Source: Pleurobrachia bachei
Lineage: Eukaryota > Ctenophora > Tentaculata > Cydippida > Pleurobrachiidae
Assembly (NCBI GenBank): GCA_000695325.1
Contig: AVPN01000719.1
Coordinates: 8,073-39,882 of the forward strand
Direction: 5' to 3'
DNA: 31,810 bases
Shown here: positions 1 through 10,101 of the stretch, one piece after another
Position numbering within the stretch: position 1 is the stretch's first letter
Layout: the number at the start of each line of letters is the position of its first letter
Program-made: the position numbers and the translations under genes
The notes under the pieces: generated by a model
What the model saw: the letters and a program-made list of their open reading frames with translations, nothing else
What the model was told of the DNA's origin: nothing
Databases searched by the model: none

Positions 1-39
<39 letters not shown>
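1..39. repeat. (GA)n microsatellite
   Basis: An uninterrupted GA dinucleotide run opens the window. It is cut by the window edge, so its full length is unknown. Confidence 0.97.
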
Positions 40-42
<3 letters not shown>

Positions 43-271
43 TTAGCTGGAAAAAACATTAATTGTGAGCTCTATTGTGAATGCAGTCTGCACCATTGCT
101 CGTACTGTGTACGTGAACTGATCCTTAGTGGTAGTGGAACTCTTTGTTTACCCACGTGTTTTTTGCACCAGCTCCCCGTGTTCCATTGTGTTGCCTACTC
201 CTTTGTCACCCCTAAAACTAGTACAAAAACCACTCAACCACCACTCATTTCTCACCCAATTAACTACTATC

Positions 272-709
272 ATGATGAAACTAGTGATCTTCCTTGGCGT
301 CTTCGCCACTTGTGCCCTTTCCGCATCCGTTGTGGACTACAAGAAACGAGCTGATAACCTGGAGCTGGAGAAGCGAGGAAATGACACTGATGACTGTTTT
401 GTGTGCCCCTCCTACCGAGACTACCCCGTCCCTCCCTGCTACCCTGTGCACTGGATATGCGATGGATACAAGGATTGCCCCAGTGGTATTGACGAACATG
501 ATGAAATCTGTGATATATTTGAGAGGGAAAAGGACCTCGATGAGATTCTTGAAGATATTGCCGAAAACGCTGGTGAGATCCTAGGTAGGATTGCCGCACA
601 GTTGATAACTGACGACTACGACTTCCTTGAGGATGTCTATGATGAGACCAGGGATTCCGCTGAGAAGATCAATGACGTCATCGAGGAGGCCATGAAAATA
701 TTTGAATAA
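272..709 (+). CDS. small secreted protein with one LDL-receptor class A domain
   Basis: A 145-residue protein is read from the first of two adjacent ATGs. The open frame extends upstream to 128, but the start at 272 puts a typical signal peptide (MKLVIFLGVFATCALSAS) at the N terminus, so it is preferred. Two basic sites, KKR and EKR, follow within 20 residues and look like propeptide cleavage sites. Residues of about 40-80 hold one LDLa module: six cysteines in the family order, ending with the CDGYKDC and acidic DEHDEIC calcium-site pattern. The last 60 residues are strongly acidic and look like an amphipathic helix. LDLa modules usually bind ligands with calcium. A lone LDLa followed by an acidic helix is not a family I can name. 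It appears intronless in its coding part. Likely secreted; function unknown. Confidence 0.75.
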   Translation: MMKLVIFLGVFATCALSASVVDYKKRADNLELEKRGNDTDDCFVCPSYRDYPVPPCYPVHWICDGYKDCPSGIDEHDEICDIFEREKDLDEILEDIAENAGEILGRIAAQLITDDYDFLEDVYDETRDSAEKINDVIEEAMKIFE

Positions 710-863
710 ATTTTTGACTAAACTATTTTTTTCATGCATTTAAAACCGAACTTGTCAGTAAATAAGAAACAATCAAAAATTCATAGTCCACAAATTTTAA
801 GCATCCATTCGAGTTTTTCAAACCGCTGTCTCGGGTCTCCCACCAATATACTCAAATCTCATA

Positions 864-2687
864 CTACACGTAATATTGTATGTACCTTAGTATTTTATAC
901 TCCTCGGGGGCTTTGTTTAGAACTTGGTTCACCGAATCCTTCACACTTCGCAATAGGCTCCTGAAAGTAGATCAGATAAACACCTTTTCAATGAATGTGG
1001 TATCCGTCAAAATATATACGGAGAACAGTGACTAGGACTGACTCTGAGCAGTTAGTAAGACTTACCGGGACACGTAGGACCCTCTAAATGCTGGGTGCAC
1101 GAACACATCCTCCACTAGAAGAAACAAGGCGTCCATTTGTAGTGCGTTGAACATTATATATCCAACTAGGGTGTCGTAGTCGCCCGACTTGTAAAGGGCT
1201 ACCAGTGCTTTGGTAACTGGTTCATGCCGGAATAAGGCATCTCTCAGATCAGCCTCCGTGAAATCCAGATCTGATGAAAGTGGTAAATAGTGTTTGGGAT
1301 AAAAATGTTAGTCACAATCTATACATTAACTCATTAACTGGTTGTAGTCGTAGTTTTCTTTTAGTTAAAGTAACAAACTCGCCTCATGCCCCCAATTATA
1401 TCACATACGCCTGTCATGAGGGAACTCCCCGTCCTCGGGGTAATGGGTTGACATGAGCTGGTAAATCTTCCAACAATCCCCCTCTACTGCTGGCCGTACT
1501 GTGTACCGATCAGGATCCCTCGTTCCTTCCTCAACTTGACCATCTAGGAAGAGGAGGCGGGGAGGGTAGTACTATTGGGAATATTTTAACGAAGGTTGGA
1601 GAATAAATATACACGAGGGATAGAGAACTGAGAATGGGAGACCCCTTAATCAATAGACCCAGCAATCAGAGGGGGAGGGGGTAGTATCAGAACATTCAAT
1701 AGACACCAACCTTCATCGTTATTATCGTTAGAGAATGATTTATTGAGGACTTTCATGGCTTCATTAAGACTCGTTCTCATTTGGTCACCCAACTTCATCT
1801 GCAAATAGCAGAAAAATGAAAATTTACAGTAACACAATCAGCTGAAAGAATCCTTTAATAAACATATTATATCTGTTAAAAACAAACAGCGCCTTGGATT
1901 TACTAACACACACATCCCTTCTTGTCTACAGGTTGAAAAGTCTGAACAACTTCCATCCTCTACAAAAACTGCAGCGACTCTACCTTGGCATGAACCGCAT
2001 ACAGGTGAGACAGGCGGTGATACATGATACTTCTATAGCTGTGTCTGTTTCGAATAGTAGCTAGATGTCAAAACTCAAGAGAGAGAGAGGGCTCATTTAC
2101 CTCTCCCTCGTTAGTAAAAGGGAGCTGATAGAGCTAAAGGTTCCCATAGCAACTCAAAAAGCTAACGAGCATGAGTAATGTCAGTTGGTATATATTTAGC
2201 ATAAAGCACGATGTAATGGAGCTAGTATAGATTAGTATTAGCATTAGTAATAGATAATAGTAGAACCCTACTAGAAAGGAACGAACGGTATACAAAGTGC
2301 AGCTGCAGCTGTATACTAGAGCGAGAAATTGCCCCCGGAAGTTTAGAGAGATTAGTAGTTGGAGTAAAATCTAAAAGTACTCTACGATTTGAACATGCCA
2401 AGTACCATGATATGGGAGCCGAGTAGGATATGGGAGCTGGGTAGAGAGAAGTGGGAGAGAAGTATATTAAATTAAATATCTCCGACAATTTGCCAAACTG
2501 TACAGGCTGTCTACGTATGTAATATATAATGGGGGTCGGGAAATCAGATCTGAGCGCACTATTGCGGGGCAACCTCGAGGTTATCAAGGCGTTCCATGCT
2601 GTTACCTCGCCCAAATGGGGGTAGCAGTCTACCCAAGGCTACACCTACAGTGTTTCTTACCCTGCATTCTGCGACTTGTTCAAGCAT
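864..2687 (-). CDS. GNAT-family acetyltransferase-like protein (SSAT/thialysine type), five exons
   Basis: Exons on the minus strand: 2661-2687, 1711-1798, 1409-1543, 1066-1270 and 864-960. All have GT-AG boundaries and agreeing phases, giving 183 residues. The core resembles diamine/thialysine N-acetyltransferases: a beta-1 start (RYTVRPAVEGDCWKI), FTEADLRDALF, then LVGYIMFN and VEDVFVHPAFRG. The family follows this with the acetyl-CoA pyrophosphate loop R/Q-x-x-G-x-G/A. Here it reads RGSYVSR, so both loop glycines are missing. The segment after it is also shorter than in SSAT, because the last exon stops at IQYYV. The gene may therefore be catalytically dead, or the true 3' exon may be missed. 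The 9-codon first exon (MLEQVAECR) rests only on a donor in correct phase and is the least certain part. An LRR exon of the opposite strand (1932-2004) lies in intron 1. Confidence 0.6.
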
Positions 2688-5600
2688 GATCTTGTTTGAA
2701 GGGGGCAAATTATGTCCTTGTTTCTTGGAGTTTAAAAGAATTTCCGAAGTTCGACGCTCCAGAACAGAAGAAGAAACGAGCAGAGAAATCAGAGAAATTA
2801 GAAAATGAGGCCCACCTAGCGAGCATGTTTCCTGCTACCAACACTCCAAACCCAATCTCTCTCTTTTTCTCTCCTTTTCTCTCCATCTTTTTATTCTCTC
2901 TCTAGCTCTCCTTATTCTTTCTCTCCATAACTTTGATCGTTGTATATTGTTATGCTATGCGGAAGGATAGATTCGCTAGAAATATTAAGTTATTAAGCGC
3001 CCTCTCTCTCCCCTCTCTCTCTCGCTCCACCCGGAATACTGCTGCAGCCATTACATACCCCGATAGACACATCTGGAGTATATTTGAGTTTCTAATAAGG
3101 AACCTGAGCCAAAATAAGCTACCATGGAACCCGAAATTAGGCGGAGTGGGCCACTTAGGTCACCTGCTTTTAGATAACACAGACTTTCAAAAAAAATGTC
3201 ACAGTTCCTGAATTGTTCATGGAATAAACCGGACCGATGGCGATTTATAATTCAAGTCTTATCTAAAACAGAGCTCAAACTTCCCCTGAGGAGTCAGGTT
3301 TCATTTGCTCACATATTCCAACATTTTCTTGCACAGTCCTTTATCGTGTCTTGAAACATTGATTAATCCAAAACTATCTCAGACATGGGTTTCGCAGACG
3401 CACTAAAGCCCTCTCCAGAACTCCTCAGCTACGCATCTCTCTTCTTCTCAGTGATCTTTATAGTCCTAAACTCCCTCTGTATCCCCTTTGTCACTGTCAT
3501 GTTTGCTGGTGGCATTGATAAGACTCATTTGGACGGGGTGGGTCTAGCGAACACTCTGTATAACATCATAGTCGTGTCAGTTAGTGCGGGGTACTCTACT
3601 ACATTCGACACTTATGGACCGCCCGTGTTCGGCGACTCAACTAAGAGGAAGGAGCTGGGGTTTGTGTTGGTGAAATGTATCCTACAGGGAGCATTAGTTT
3701 ACATCTCAGTTCTGGGTCCGTACCTGTGTCTTGTTTTCCTTCTGGATGTTCTACCGGGGGATGGAGATACACAGGAATTCAGGGATATCGCTGTTAGTTT
3801 CCTTCGACAAACCTGTTGTCTGGGTCTTCTAGACTTTATCATCTACTTGATCTGCAAGTTCTTTGCCATTCAGAAACGAGAGAAACTCCTGTCAGTGATA
3901 GCGGTGTCATTCATTGTAGTTCACATTTTACTCAACTACCTACTGGTCACGGTGCTAGGGTGGAAGATACCTGGTCTCGCTATCGCTGGACTCCTATCCC
4001 GACTAATTATCCTAGCTCTCTGTCTGGGGGTATGTGGGTACCTTCACAGGCTGGGGAAACTAACCTGGAAACCACTGGATAGGACTGTACTGGATGGTTG
4101 GAGGAACATGGTCAAGTTAGGTATATCAGGATGCTGTCTGGTCTTTGTGGAGTTGGGGCTCTGGGAGGCTGCTACTTTTACCTCCCAGTTCGGTCCTCCT
4201 AATCTCTTATCAGCCATTCTGATTGTCTTCCAGGTGACCTCCATAGTTTGGGCAATAACCACCGCAGTCTCCTATGCTTCAGCAGTCCTTATAGGCAGGT
4301 CTCTGGGCGAGGGAAATGTGGTAATGGTCAATAAATACCTCAAGTTGTCCATTTACTTCACTATCATTGAAGCCTTCGTCCTGTCACTAATCGTATACCT
4401 GGCGCGAGATCCAATTGTCCGTCTCTTCACCTCTGATAAAGATGTGATTGACATGTACAACCGGGGGGCGTGGATGGTATCTCTAGTAGTCCCCCTGGAT
4501 CACCTCCAAAATGTGCTAAGTAGGGGTGTCCTAGTAGCGTTTGGGAAACAGAGGTTCATTGCACTTGCAATGGCAGCTGCGTGCTATGGGTTCTGCCTGC
4601 CATGTATCTGCTGCGTTATATTGCTGACTTCTTGGAACGTAGAGGGGATTTACGGGGCTTTCGGTGGGTTTTGTCTCATCATGTCAATAGTGTGGGGTCT
4701 GAAGATCAGGGCACTCAACTACGATACTGAATTGGAGAAGACTAAATCCCGGGTTAATAAGACCGGAGCTAAAGGGGAGGAGGAAGTTGGGGAGAAGACT
4801 GCTGTTGAGGAGAGTGCAACTGAGATGAAGAATAAAGTAGAGGAGGTTCAGGAGGGTAGTATTGATAATGGACTAGTGATCGCAAATGAATGTGTTGATG
4901 AACTAGTTGAAACTGTTCAAATCACTGCCGAGTCCGCGGTAGAAAGTGTCCCTAATTCTAAGTTTAGACCCCAACTTGTTGTACCTGTTCTTTTTGTGGC
5001 TGCTATAACGTGGAGTGGTATTCTGACTGGGCTATCTTTTGTGTTTAGACCCTGATATATTGTAACATATGCATTATTTTAACCACCAGTTTTATAAAAA
5101 GTTTGTTTTGTTTCAAAAGAACCAAAAGATCCGCCACCACACCGAGTGTTTTGTTCGAGGATCGAACAAAGCAAATCACATCACACCCCACCATATTTCT
5201 AACCGTGCTGTGTTCCAGGACTTGGCAGAACTAGAGAAGTTGGAGTGTCTACCTGCTCTGAAGGAGATGTCCCTGACAAACAATCCAGTAAGTAGGGTAC
5301 CGGTAATAACGTGTTAGTTCTACTTCCAGAAATACTGCTCCAAGAGCAAAACTATGCCTGGAACAGTTGTAGAAAACAACCAGTATGACCAGATACTGAG
5401 TGAAAGCTAAACCCCTCTGCTCAGGTTGCTAGGAGGTTGATGCACCGCCCTCTACTGGTATTCAGACAACCCAACCTCCTCTCTATTGATGGGATCCCTA
5501 TTAGTGCTGAAGAGAGGGCTAAAGCTGACATGTACTTCTTAGATTATCAGGTGTGTGTTGAGAGACCGAGTTCCAAGGGGTTACCAGGTTACCTCTAGTC

Positions 5601-7318
5601 GTATCATTTTCAATCATGCCAGGCTCATGACATGAATGACATTACAACACTAAATAAAATCGCTTCTCTCCCATCCATATATATGTACTATATTTCATAT
5701 ATTTCTCCCCTAACCCGGATTCCCATGTGTCCAGCAGCCTGTTGAGCAGAGTTCTAATCTACCTGGGATAGGAAACAAGCTACACAGTGTCAACAATCAA
5801 CCCCAACCAACAACCAACCAAATACGGGTAATTAGTAATTAATAAGTTGTAATTAATCAGGAATTTAATATATGTACTTCCTAATTGTATAAGTAGTTAG
5901 GAAGGTATTCGAGGGGTGAAACTACTGGCATTTTCCCAATCAAATATATCTGACCCATTAACTAATTAATTAAGGTTGAATCTAATCTCCCGGTTGCCTG
6001 GTTTCGTATCCCAACCTCCCATAGCCGTCTGAAGTGTGTAAGACCTCCTGTGTATTGAAACTGATTTCAGATCCGGGCTATTAATTCAAGAATATCAACG
6101 TCAGATTTTATAAATATGTATAATGACGCCTTTTCCAAGACTAGAAAAAGTCTGACCTAATTCCCACACAGGGTGCAAGTACACTACCCCTGGGAGCTAA
6201 CCAGACCTGGTATGGAAACTACAGAGAGTCAGACAATGTTCTGGAGAAAAGTAAGTGGGTCATAAGTAAGTTAATTGCATTGAATTAACCGTCATTAACT
6301 ACTTGGAGCTTTTTCACGTGCACTCTCTACTTGGTGATACTACTGAACTCTATCAACACAGCACCTTTTTTGCAGCAAAAACCCTAAAATTAGAAACAGA
6401 GGAGGCTATGTCTGATTGACAGACCCCCGCCCCCTCCTCCACGATTGACATTTGACACCTGATCTCTTCCCCAGCTCACATTCCCCCATTTCTCCCAGAA
6501 TCAGATAGCAAACGTAGCAGTGTAGCTGGGACAAGTAGTCTGGCGGCCAGTACACGCGAGAGAAACTTCTACTTAGACCCACAAAACACGAGCAGGTACA
6601 AGCGAACACTAGCCGCTACTTACTCGATAATCGGGAAAATAGAGCCCCAAAACAAACCAAGCCCGCATGCAAGGGAAGGGGAAGATAGTAAAGCAAGATC
6701 CCACCACCAGGGGGTGCAATCTAAAAAACCCTCCACCTTCCTCCCTACATCCTCACTGCTCTTCTGAGGAGAGAGGGATACTGCACATTATCGAGAGAAA
6801 GTTAAGCGGGGTTATTGAAGCATTTTGTGGTCACTTTCCCTCCTAAATTGTGGTAACCTAGGTTAATCTTTGTAGCCCCCTGTTCTTGCCTAAAAACGTG
6901 TACAATGTACATCCTTCAAACCTATGGATAGCCCCCTTTATAACCCAAATACTACTAAAAATACCCAATACAACCCCCATCCCACCCCTCTCAGTCTCAG
7001 TTCCCGACCCTAAATCCCTGTACCACCCTGTAATACACGATATAAAAGGGTTATTTAGGGGTAACTCATTTAAACTGCTAGTACCTGTATTCAGTAACCA
7101 TGGTAGCCATGGTAACTGTCCACGTAACCATGGTAACTGCCCATATCATGTGTGACGTCACGTGTTTCCCCAGTGCAAGCTACCACAGGCACCTTCCAAC
7201 GCTTGATAACGCAGCACTGAGAATTGATAGTAAAAGTGGGAGGTCAAAACAAAAACAGAAAAACCGAATTCTACTCCGTGACCTACAGTTGAATTATACA
7301 CGACCTAAGTTCTACTGA
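1932..7318 (+). CDS. LRRC9: LRRC9-like leucine-rich-repeat protein, C-terminal exons (5' part not in window)
   Basis: Exons: 1932-2004, 5219-5287, 5425-5550, 5738-5827 (or from 5735), 6172-6250, 6499-6595 and 7174-7318. Acceptors, donors and phases agree throughout, and the frame ends at a stop at 7316-7318. The first two exons give LRRs (LQRLYLGMNRIQ, then DLAELEKLECLPALKEMSL). The third gives the cap typical of ciliary LRR proteins: PLLVFRQPNLLSIDGIPI followed by SAEERAKADMYF. The tail is Ser/Lys-rich and ends LNYTRPKFY. I assign LRRC9 from the cap sequence by memory; another ciliary LRR protein is possible. The first exon enters in phase 2, so earlier exons must exist, yet none was found between the window start and 1932. 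Intron 2005-5218 (3.2 kb) contains the complete MATE gene. LRRC9-type proteins are linked to cilia, which fits the dynein in the same window. Confidence 0.65.
2688..3384. other. upstream region of the MATE gene inside the LRR intron, with CT-rich tracts
   Basis: No coding region is supported here. CT-rich stretches lie at about 2863-2925 and 3002-3032. A splice-acceptor-like AG (3381-3382) sits 2 nt before the MATE ATG, preceded by a possible branch-point sequence around 3361. The region is therefore probably promoter and 5' UTR of the transporter. Confidence 0.5.
3385..5055 (+). CDS. MATE/SLC47-type multidrug and toxin extrusion transporter, intronless
   Basis: A single open frame of 556 residues, close to the usual size of animal MATE proteins (about 570). 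It consists of about twelve hydrophobic segments in two similar halves. A MATE signature-like loop, SAVLIGRSLGEGN, opens the second half. A charged, acidic cytosolic linker follows (about residues 450-525), then one more hydrophobic helix at the C terminus (VVPVLFVAAITWSGILTGL). This 13th helix is a feature of vertebrate SLC47A1/A2. The family exports organic cations in exchange for protons at the plasma membrane. The equivalent of the first-half signature (GYSTTFDTYGPPVFGD) is divergent, so the substrate cannot be inferred. The gene lies wholly inside an intron of the LRRC9-like gene on the same strand. Its lack of introns in an intron-rich neighbourhood suggests origin by retroposition, but no poly-A tail or flanking repeats were seen. 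Confidence 0.88.
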   Translation: MGFADALKPSPELLSYASLFFSVIFIVLNSLCIPFVTVMFAGGIDKTHLDGVGLANTLYNIIVVSVSAGYSTTFDTYGPPVFGDSTKRKELGFVLVKCILQGALVYISVLGPYLCLVFLLDVLPGDGDTQEFRDIAVSFLRQTCCLGLLDFIIYLICKFFAIQKREKLLSVIAVSFIVVHILLNYLLVTVLGWKIPGLAIAGLLSRLIILALCLGVCGYLHRLGKLTWKPLDRTVLDGWRNMVKLGISGCCLVFVELGLWEAATFTSQFGPPNLLSAILIVFQVTSIVWAITTAVSYASAVLIGRSLGEGNVVMVNKYLKLSIYFTIIEAFVLSLIVYLARDPIVRLFTSDKDVIDMYNRGAWMVSLVVPLDHLQNVLSRGVLVAFGKQRFIALAMAAACYGFCLPCICCVILLTSWNVEGIYGAFGGFCLIMSIVWGLKIRALNYDTELEKTKSRVNKTGAKGEEEVGEKTAVEESATEMKNKVEEVQEGSIDNGLVIANECVDELVETVQITAESAVESVPNSKFRPQLVVPVLFVAAITWSGILTGLSFVFRP

Positions 7319-7380
7319 AACACACTCTCGTCTAAGTTTATAGCATGACACATGAAATGAATTATGAAGCTTGTTGTTTA

Positions 7381-7429
7381 TGAATTGCTCGTACCCTCTT
7401 ACTTGTAAAAAGAGGGTACGAACAATTCA
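7381..7429. repeat. short perfect-loop hairpin (20-bp arms)
   Basis: The left arm (7381-7400) and right arm (7410-7429) are inverted copies with one mismatch in 20 and a 9-nt loop. The mismatch is C/A if transcribed from plus and a G-U wobble if transcribed from minus. It lies about 60 bp after the stop of the LRR gene. It could be a foldback element remnant, a 3'-end structure or a small-RNA precursor. Confidence 0.85.
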
Positions 7430-7678
7430 ATGATCATCTGGCCATTGTGAAGAGAACGCTAACGCTGCACGAATTATGTGAAACTGCTGACTGAACGATA
7501 CAAAAACTATATATAGCCTCTGTTAATGCTGCAAAGTTAGATTGATTGTGGCCCCATTGTGGCCTACCCCTCCAAATCATATGCTCTCCATAACATTCCT
7601 AGAACCCCCACTCCCTTGTAAAACCACCCTCTCTCTCCCCTATGCTGATTCCCCTTGCTGACATTTAATTTACTACAG

Positions 7679-7795
7679 ACAGATGTATACGAGACGATAC
7701 CAATAATCGCCGATCTGCATAACCCCATTAAATCTCCACAACCCGCATGCAGCAGCCCCCGCTACTACATGAAAACTTGCATGGAGTACCGCTGA
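7679..7795 (+). CDS. orphan terminal-exon-like ORF, possible alternative last exon of the LRR gene
   Basis: A good acceptor (tttactacag) at 7678 is followed by 38 open codons and a stop. The product begins TDVYETIPIIADLHNPIKS and ends YYMKTCMEYR. No upstream exon of its own was found. If a second acceptor AG 4 nt further in is used, the phase matches LRR exon 6172-6250, which would make it an alternative 3' end that skips two exons. Unrecognised; it could also be chance. Confidence 0.3.
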   Translation, partial: TDVYETIPIIADLHNPIKSPQPACSSPRYYMKTCMEYR

Positions 7796-7864
7796 GAGAT
7801 AGGACTGTTATAGAGACTGATATATTTTGGGTTGTCGAGTGAGTGTAAGAATATTTTTTGAGTG

Positions 7865-7943
7865 CTTGAAGAAGTTGGTTGTTGCCCAAATAAAATTAAA
7901 AACAAGATGGTCTATTTTCAAAACTTCAACCAACTTTTTCAAG
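7865..7943. repeat. inverted repeat with 17-bp arms and 45-nt loop
   Basis: Arms 7865-7881 and 7927-7943 match at 16 of 17 positions when one is reverse-complemented. The loop is AT-rich. It lies about 440 bp from another hairpin, which raises the possibility of a decayed foldback or MITE-like element, though no terminal repeats or target duplications were identified. Confidence 0.75.
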
Positions 7944-8783
7944 TACCCTAACCAGTTTTGTAGCTTTGTTTTTCTACCGTGTATTATAACACCTGTATCC
8001 TGTTTTTTGTAGGAGAGGGATGGAGATTTCCATTTGTTGAAATGCCTGATTTTCAAGCATTCTAGTGTAAATAAGCTGTGTATAGAGAACTGTATATTGT
8101 TTTGTGTGTAGGTATAAAATGTTTTTGTCAGTTTTAAAATTACCTTGTTTTTCGTTTCCAACAACTTGGCGGTAAAAGGGGCACACTTGAACTGATCCAC
8201 TCCCGGTGTTTGGTACACGAGCTATATCGGTTCCACAATCCACATCATGAGGAGGTGGTCAAACAATGACTGAAAGGGGTGGTGTTACGGTGCTGAGTAG
8301 ACCCTATTAATGTGCCAGTTCTATGACATTGTCACCTGACAACTGTGGTCCAACTCCGTTGCCACTGCTGGTTGTGGTGTGTCCCATTTTGCGCGCGCAC
8401 TAATTTGCACGCGAGGTCCCGTGTCCAGGGGAATGGAAATCAACTCCGGAACAGGGCTTGTTTCAGGGATTTGACTGATCCAACTGTCATGTTGACAAGC
8501 ACATCAAGAAGCCGGTTCCTAAAAGGCCGTCTGGTTGCCAAAAGTGGAACCAGCGTGAACCACATGGCTATGAAAACGGTGGGAAAAGGTAGGGTGCGCG
8601 CACTTGATTTTTCAAATGGTAATAGTAACAGTGTGCATTACACATCACAAGAAAGTCGTTCGGCGGGCGCGCTCAGCTCCCCGAGCTTCATAACCATGTC
8701 ACACACTGGGACACACGCACATTGTACACTCAAAAGCAAAGATCTGATCTCTTTTTAAGATAAATTAAAAAGGCGTCAATAAA

Positions 8784-9572
8784 TTAGTCCACATATTCAA
8801 ACACGACGTCTTTTCCAGTCAGTTTCTTGTAGACAGCCATGAAAGTATCGACCTTGGTTTCGGTGTTAATCTGAGCGGACTTCTCAAGATGAACCTTGAG
8901 CAGCTGGGATCCATCCAACTTCACCCTCTTTCGCTTTCCGGTGATCTGATGGAGAGGGGGAGGTTAGTTAACTTGAATTCACTATGATACTGTCATTATG
9001 TTAACATACAACGAGATGGGGTGTTAGGGATGAAAAATGAATAATACACACCTCAGCGGGGAAGACCAAATCGTCGAGGATTGAATCGTGGACGGCGGTG
9101 AGAGTTCGGCTCCTTGGCCTCTTCTGCTTGCTCAGGTTTCGGCTGTGTCGGGTTGGTTTCGAGAGAATCCTCCTTTTGGCCAGGAAGATAACGTGCTTTC
9201 CACTGAGCTTCTTCTCTAGCTCCCTGACAAGTTTAGATTGGATCTTCTGGTAGACCTTTTGTTGGGGGAACGGAATGTGGATGACAACCGCAACCTGAAG
9301 AGAGGAGAGGGGTTAGTTTGGCAGAGTGTATTTCTGAGTTCAATCCTCTAGAAACAAGGAGTATTCTTTCTAAAGTCTCTCTCTATCTCTCTCACCTTAT
9401 CGTCCCTGATGACGACCTCCTCGGCTCCTACAAAGTAGAGACCCCTGAGGGCGTTAGCGAGGTCGGAGTTGGCCTCAAGGTCAAGGAGGGCCTGGGACAC
9501 GGCGCTCTCAACAGCGTTAGGCTTCTCCCCCTCAGCTTTAAGCAGCTTGGAGGTCTGACTGAACAATGTCAT
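8784..9572 (-). CDS. RPS7: 40S ribosomal protein S7 (eS7)
   Basis: Exons 9396-9572, 9052-9294 and 8784-8945 give 193 residues (human 194). Family landmarks are clear: [19 protein letters not shown] near the N terminus, [19 protein letters not shown], the basic [18 protein letters not shown], then [16 protein letters not shown] at the end. It is a small-subunit protein also needed for 18S rRNA maturation. The ATG is preceded by a pyrimidine-rich tract and AG (9574-9575), only 1 nt away. The gene starts 154 bp after the RPL37 stop on the same strand. Confidence 0.96.
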
Positions 9573-9726
9573 GCTACGGAGAGAGAGATGGGTTTACGTT
9601 TAAAAAGATGGAGAGAAAGGCATAGCGATAGATATAGAGAGGGTAATCGTTTAGTGGGTATCTTGATATGAGACAGAACAAACACGCAGTTTCAATAGTT
9701 AAAAATGAACTCAGAATCAGAATAAT

Positions 9727-10101
9727 TTAAGAGCTGGTTTTCTTGGCCTGGGGTTTGGCAGCTCCGCTCTGGAATCCATTCCTGAATCGCCTTTGTACGT
9801 TCCTCAGATGGGCCATTCGTCCGGTTCCTGTGGTCTTCCTCCTCTTGCCCTTGACAGACCAGTTGAAGGATCGCAGCTTGGCGGCGGGGTACGCACACTG
9901 GGAGCACCTGGTAGGGAGAGAGTGTTAGAGGAGGAGGGCTAGTTAGAAACAGGGAACAACAGCAAATTGAGGTATTGAAAGAGGGCCGGGAAACAACATT
10001 TACCTCTTTTTCTGGACGTGGAAGGAGGACTTGCCACACCTGATGCAGATTGTGTGCGACTTGTTATGTCGCTTTCCAAACGAGCATGTACCCTTAGTCA
10101 T
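9727..10101 (-). CDS. RPL37: 60S ribosomal protein L37 (eL37)
   Basis: Exons 10004-10101 and 9727-9907 give 92 residues (human 97). It begins [19 protein letters not shown]. Two CxxC pairs (CIRC and CSQC) form the C4 zinc site of the family. The conserved core [20 protein letters not shown] follows. It is a structural protein of the large subunit. The ATG is 2 nt after an AG with a pyrimidine-rich run (10104-10105). Part of exon 1 and the whole upstream region recur 1.36 kb away (11376-11956) as part of a tandem duplication. Confidence 0.96.

Larger units (their letters stand above)
7319..8783. other. intergenic region between the LRR gene and RPS7
   Basis: About 1.46 kb between convergent gene ends. 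It holds two inverted repeats (7381-7429 and 7865-7943), one exon-like ORF (7679-7795) and, from about 8380 to 8690, a CpG-richer stretch with several GCGCGC runs. Longer ORFs here (minus 7808-8218, plus 8345-8758) show no recognisable domain and are not called as genes. Confidence 0.6.

Noticed and set aside
2544-2624. Exon-like plus reading SDLSALLRGNLEVIKAFHAV in the LRR intron
   Set aside because: The LRR sequence is continuous without it (NRIQ to DLAELEKLE, both phase 0), and it ends in a stop shortly after. Probably chance.
6071-6156. Possible extra LRR-gene exon after ctgatttcag
   Set aside because: The flanking exons already join in phase (5827 to 6172) and this reading ends in a stop without a donor.
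7808-8218. 136-codon minus-strand ORF over an inverted repeat
   Set aside because: It runs through the hairpin arms and AT-rich loop and resembles no family. A donor-like site at about 8138 could make the upper part an exon, but nothing else supports it.
8345-8758. 137-codon plus-strand ORF before RPS7
   Set aside because: No recognisable domain, compositionally odd, no splice or start context, and it runs into the RPS7 3' flank. Likely chance in a CpG-richer stretch.
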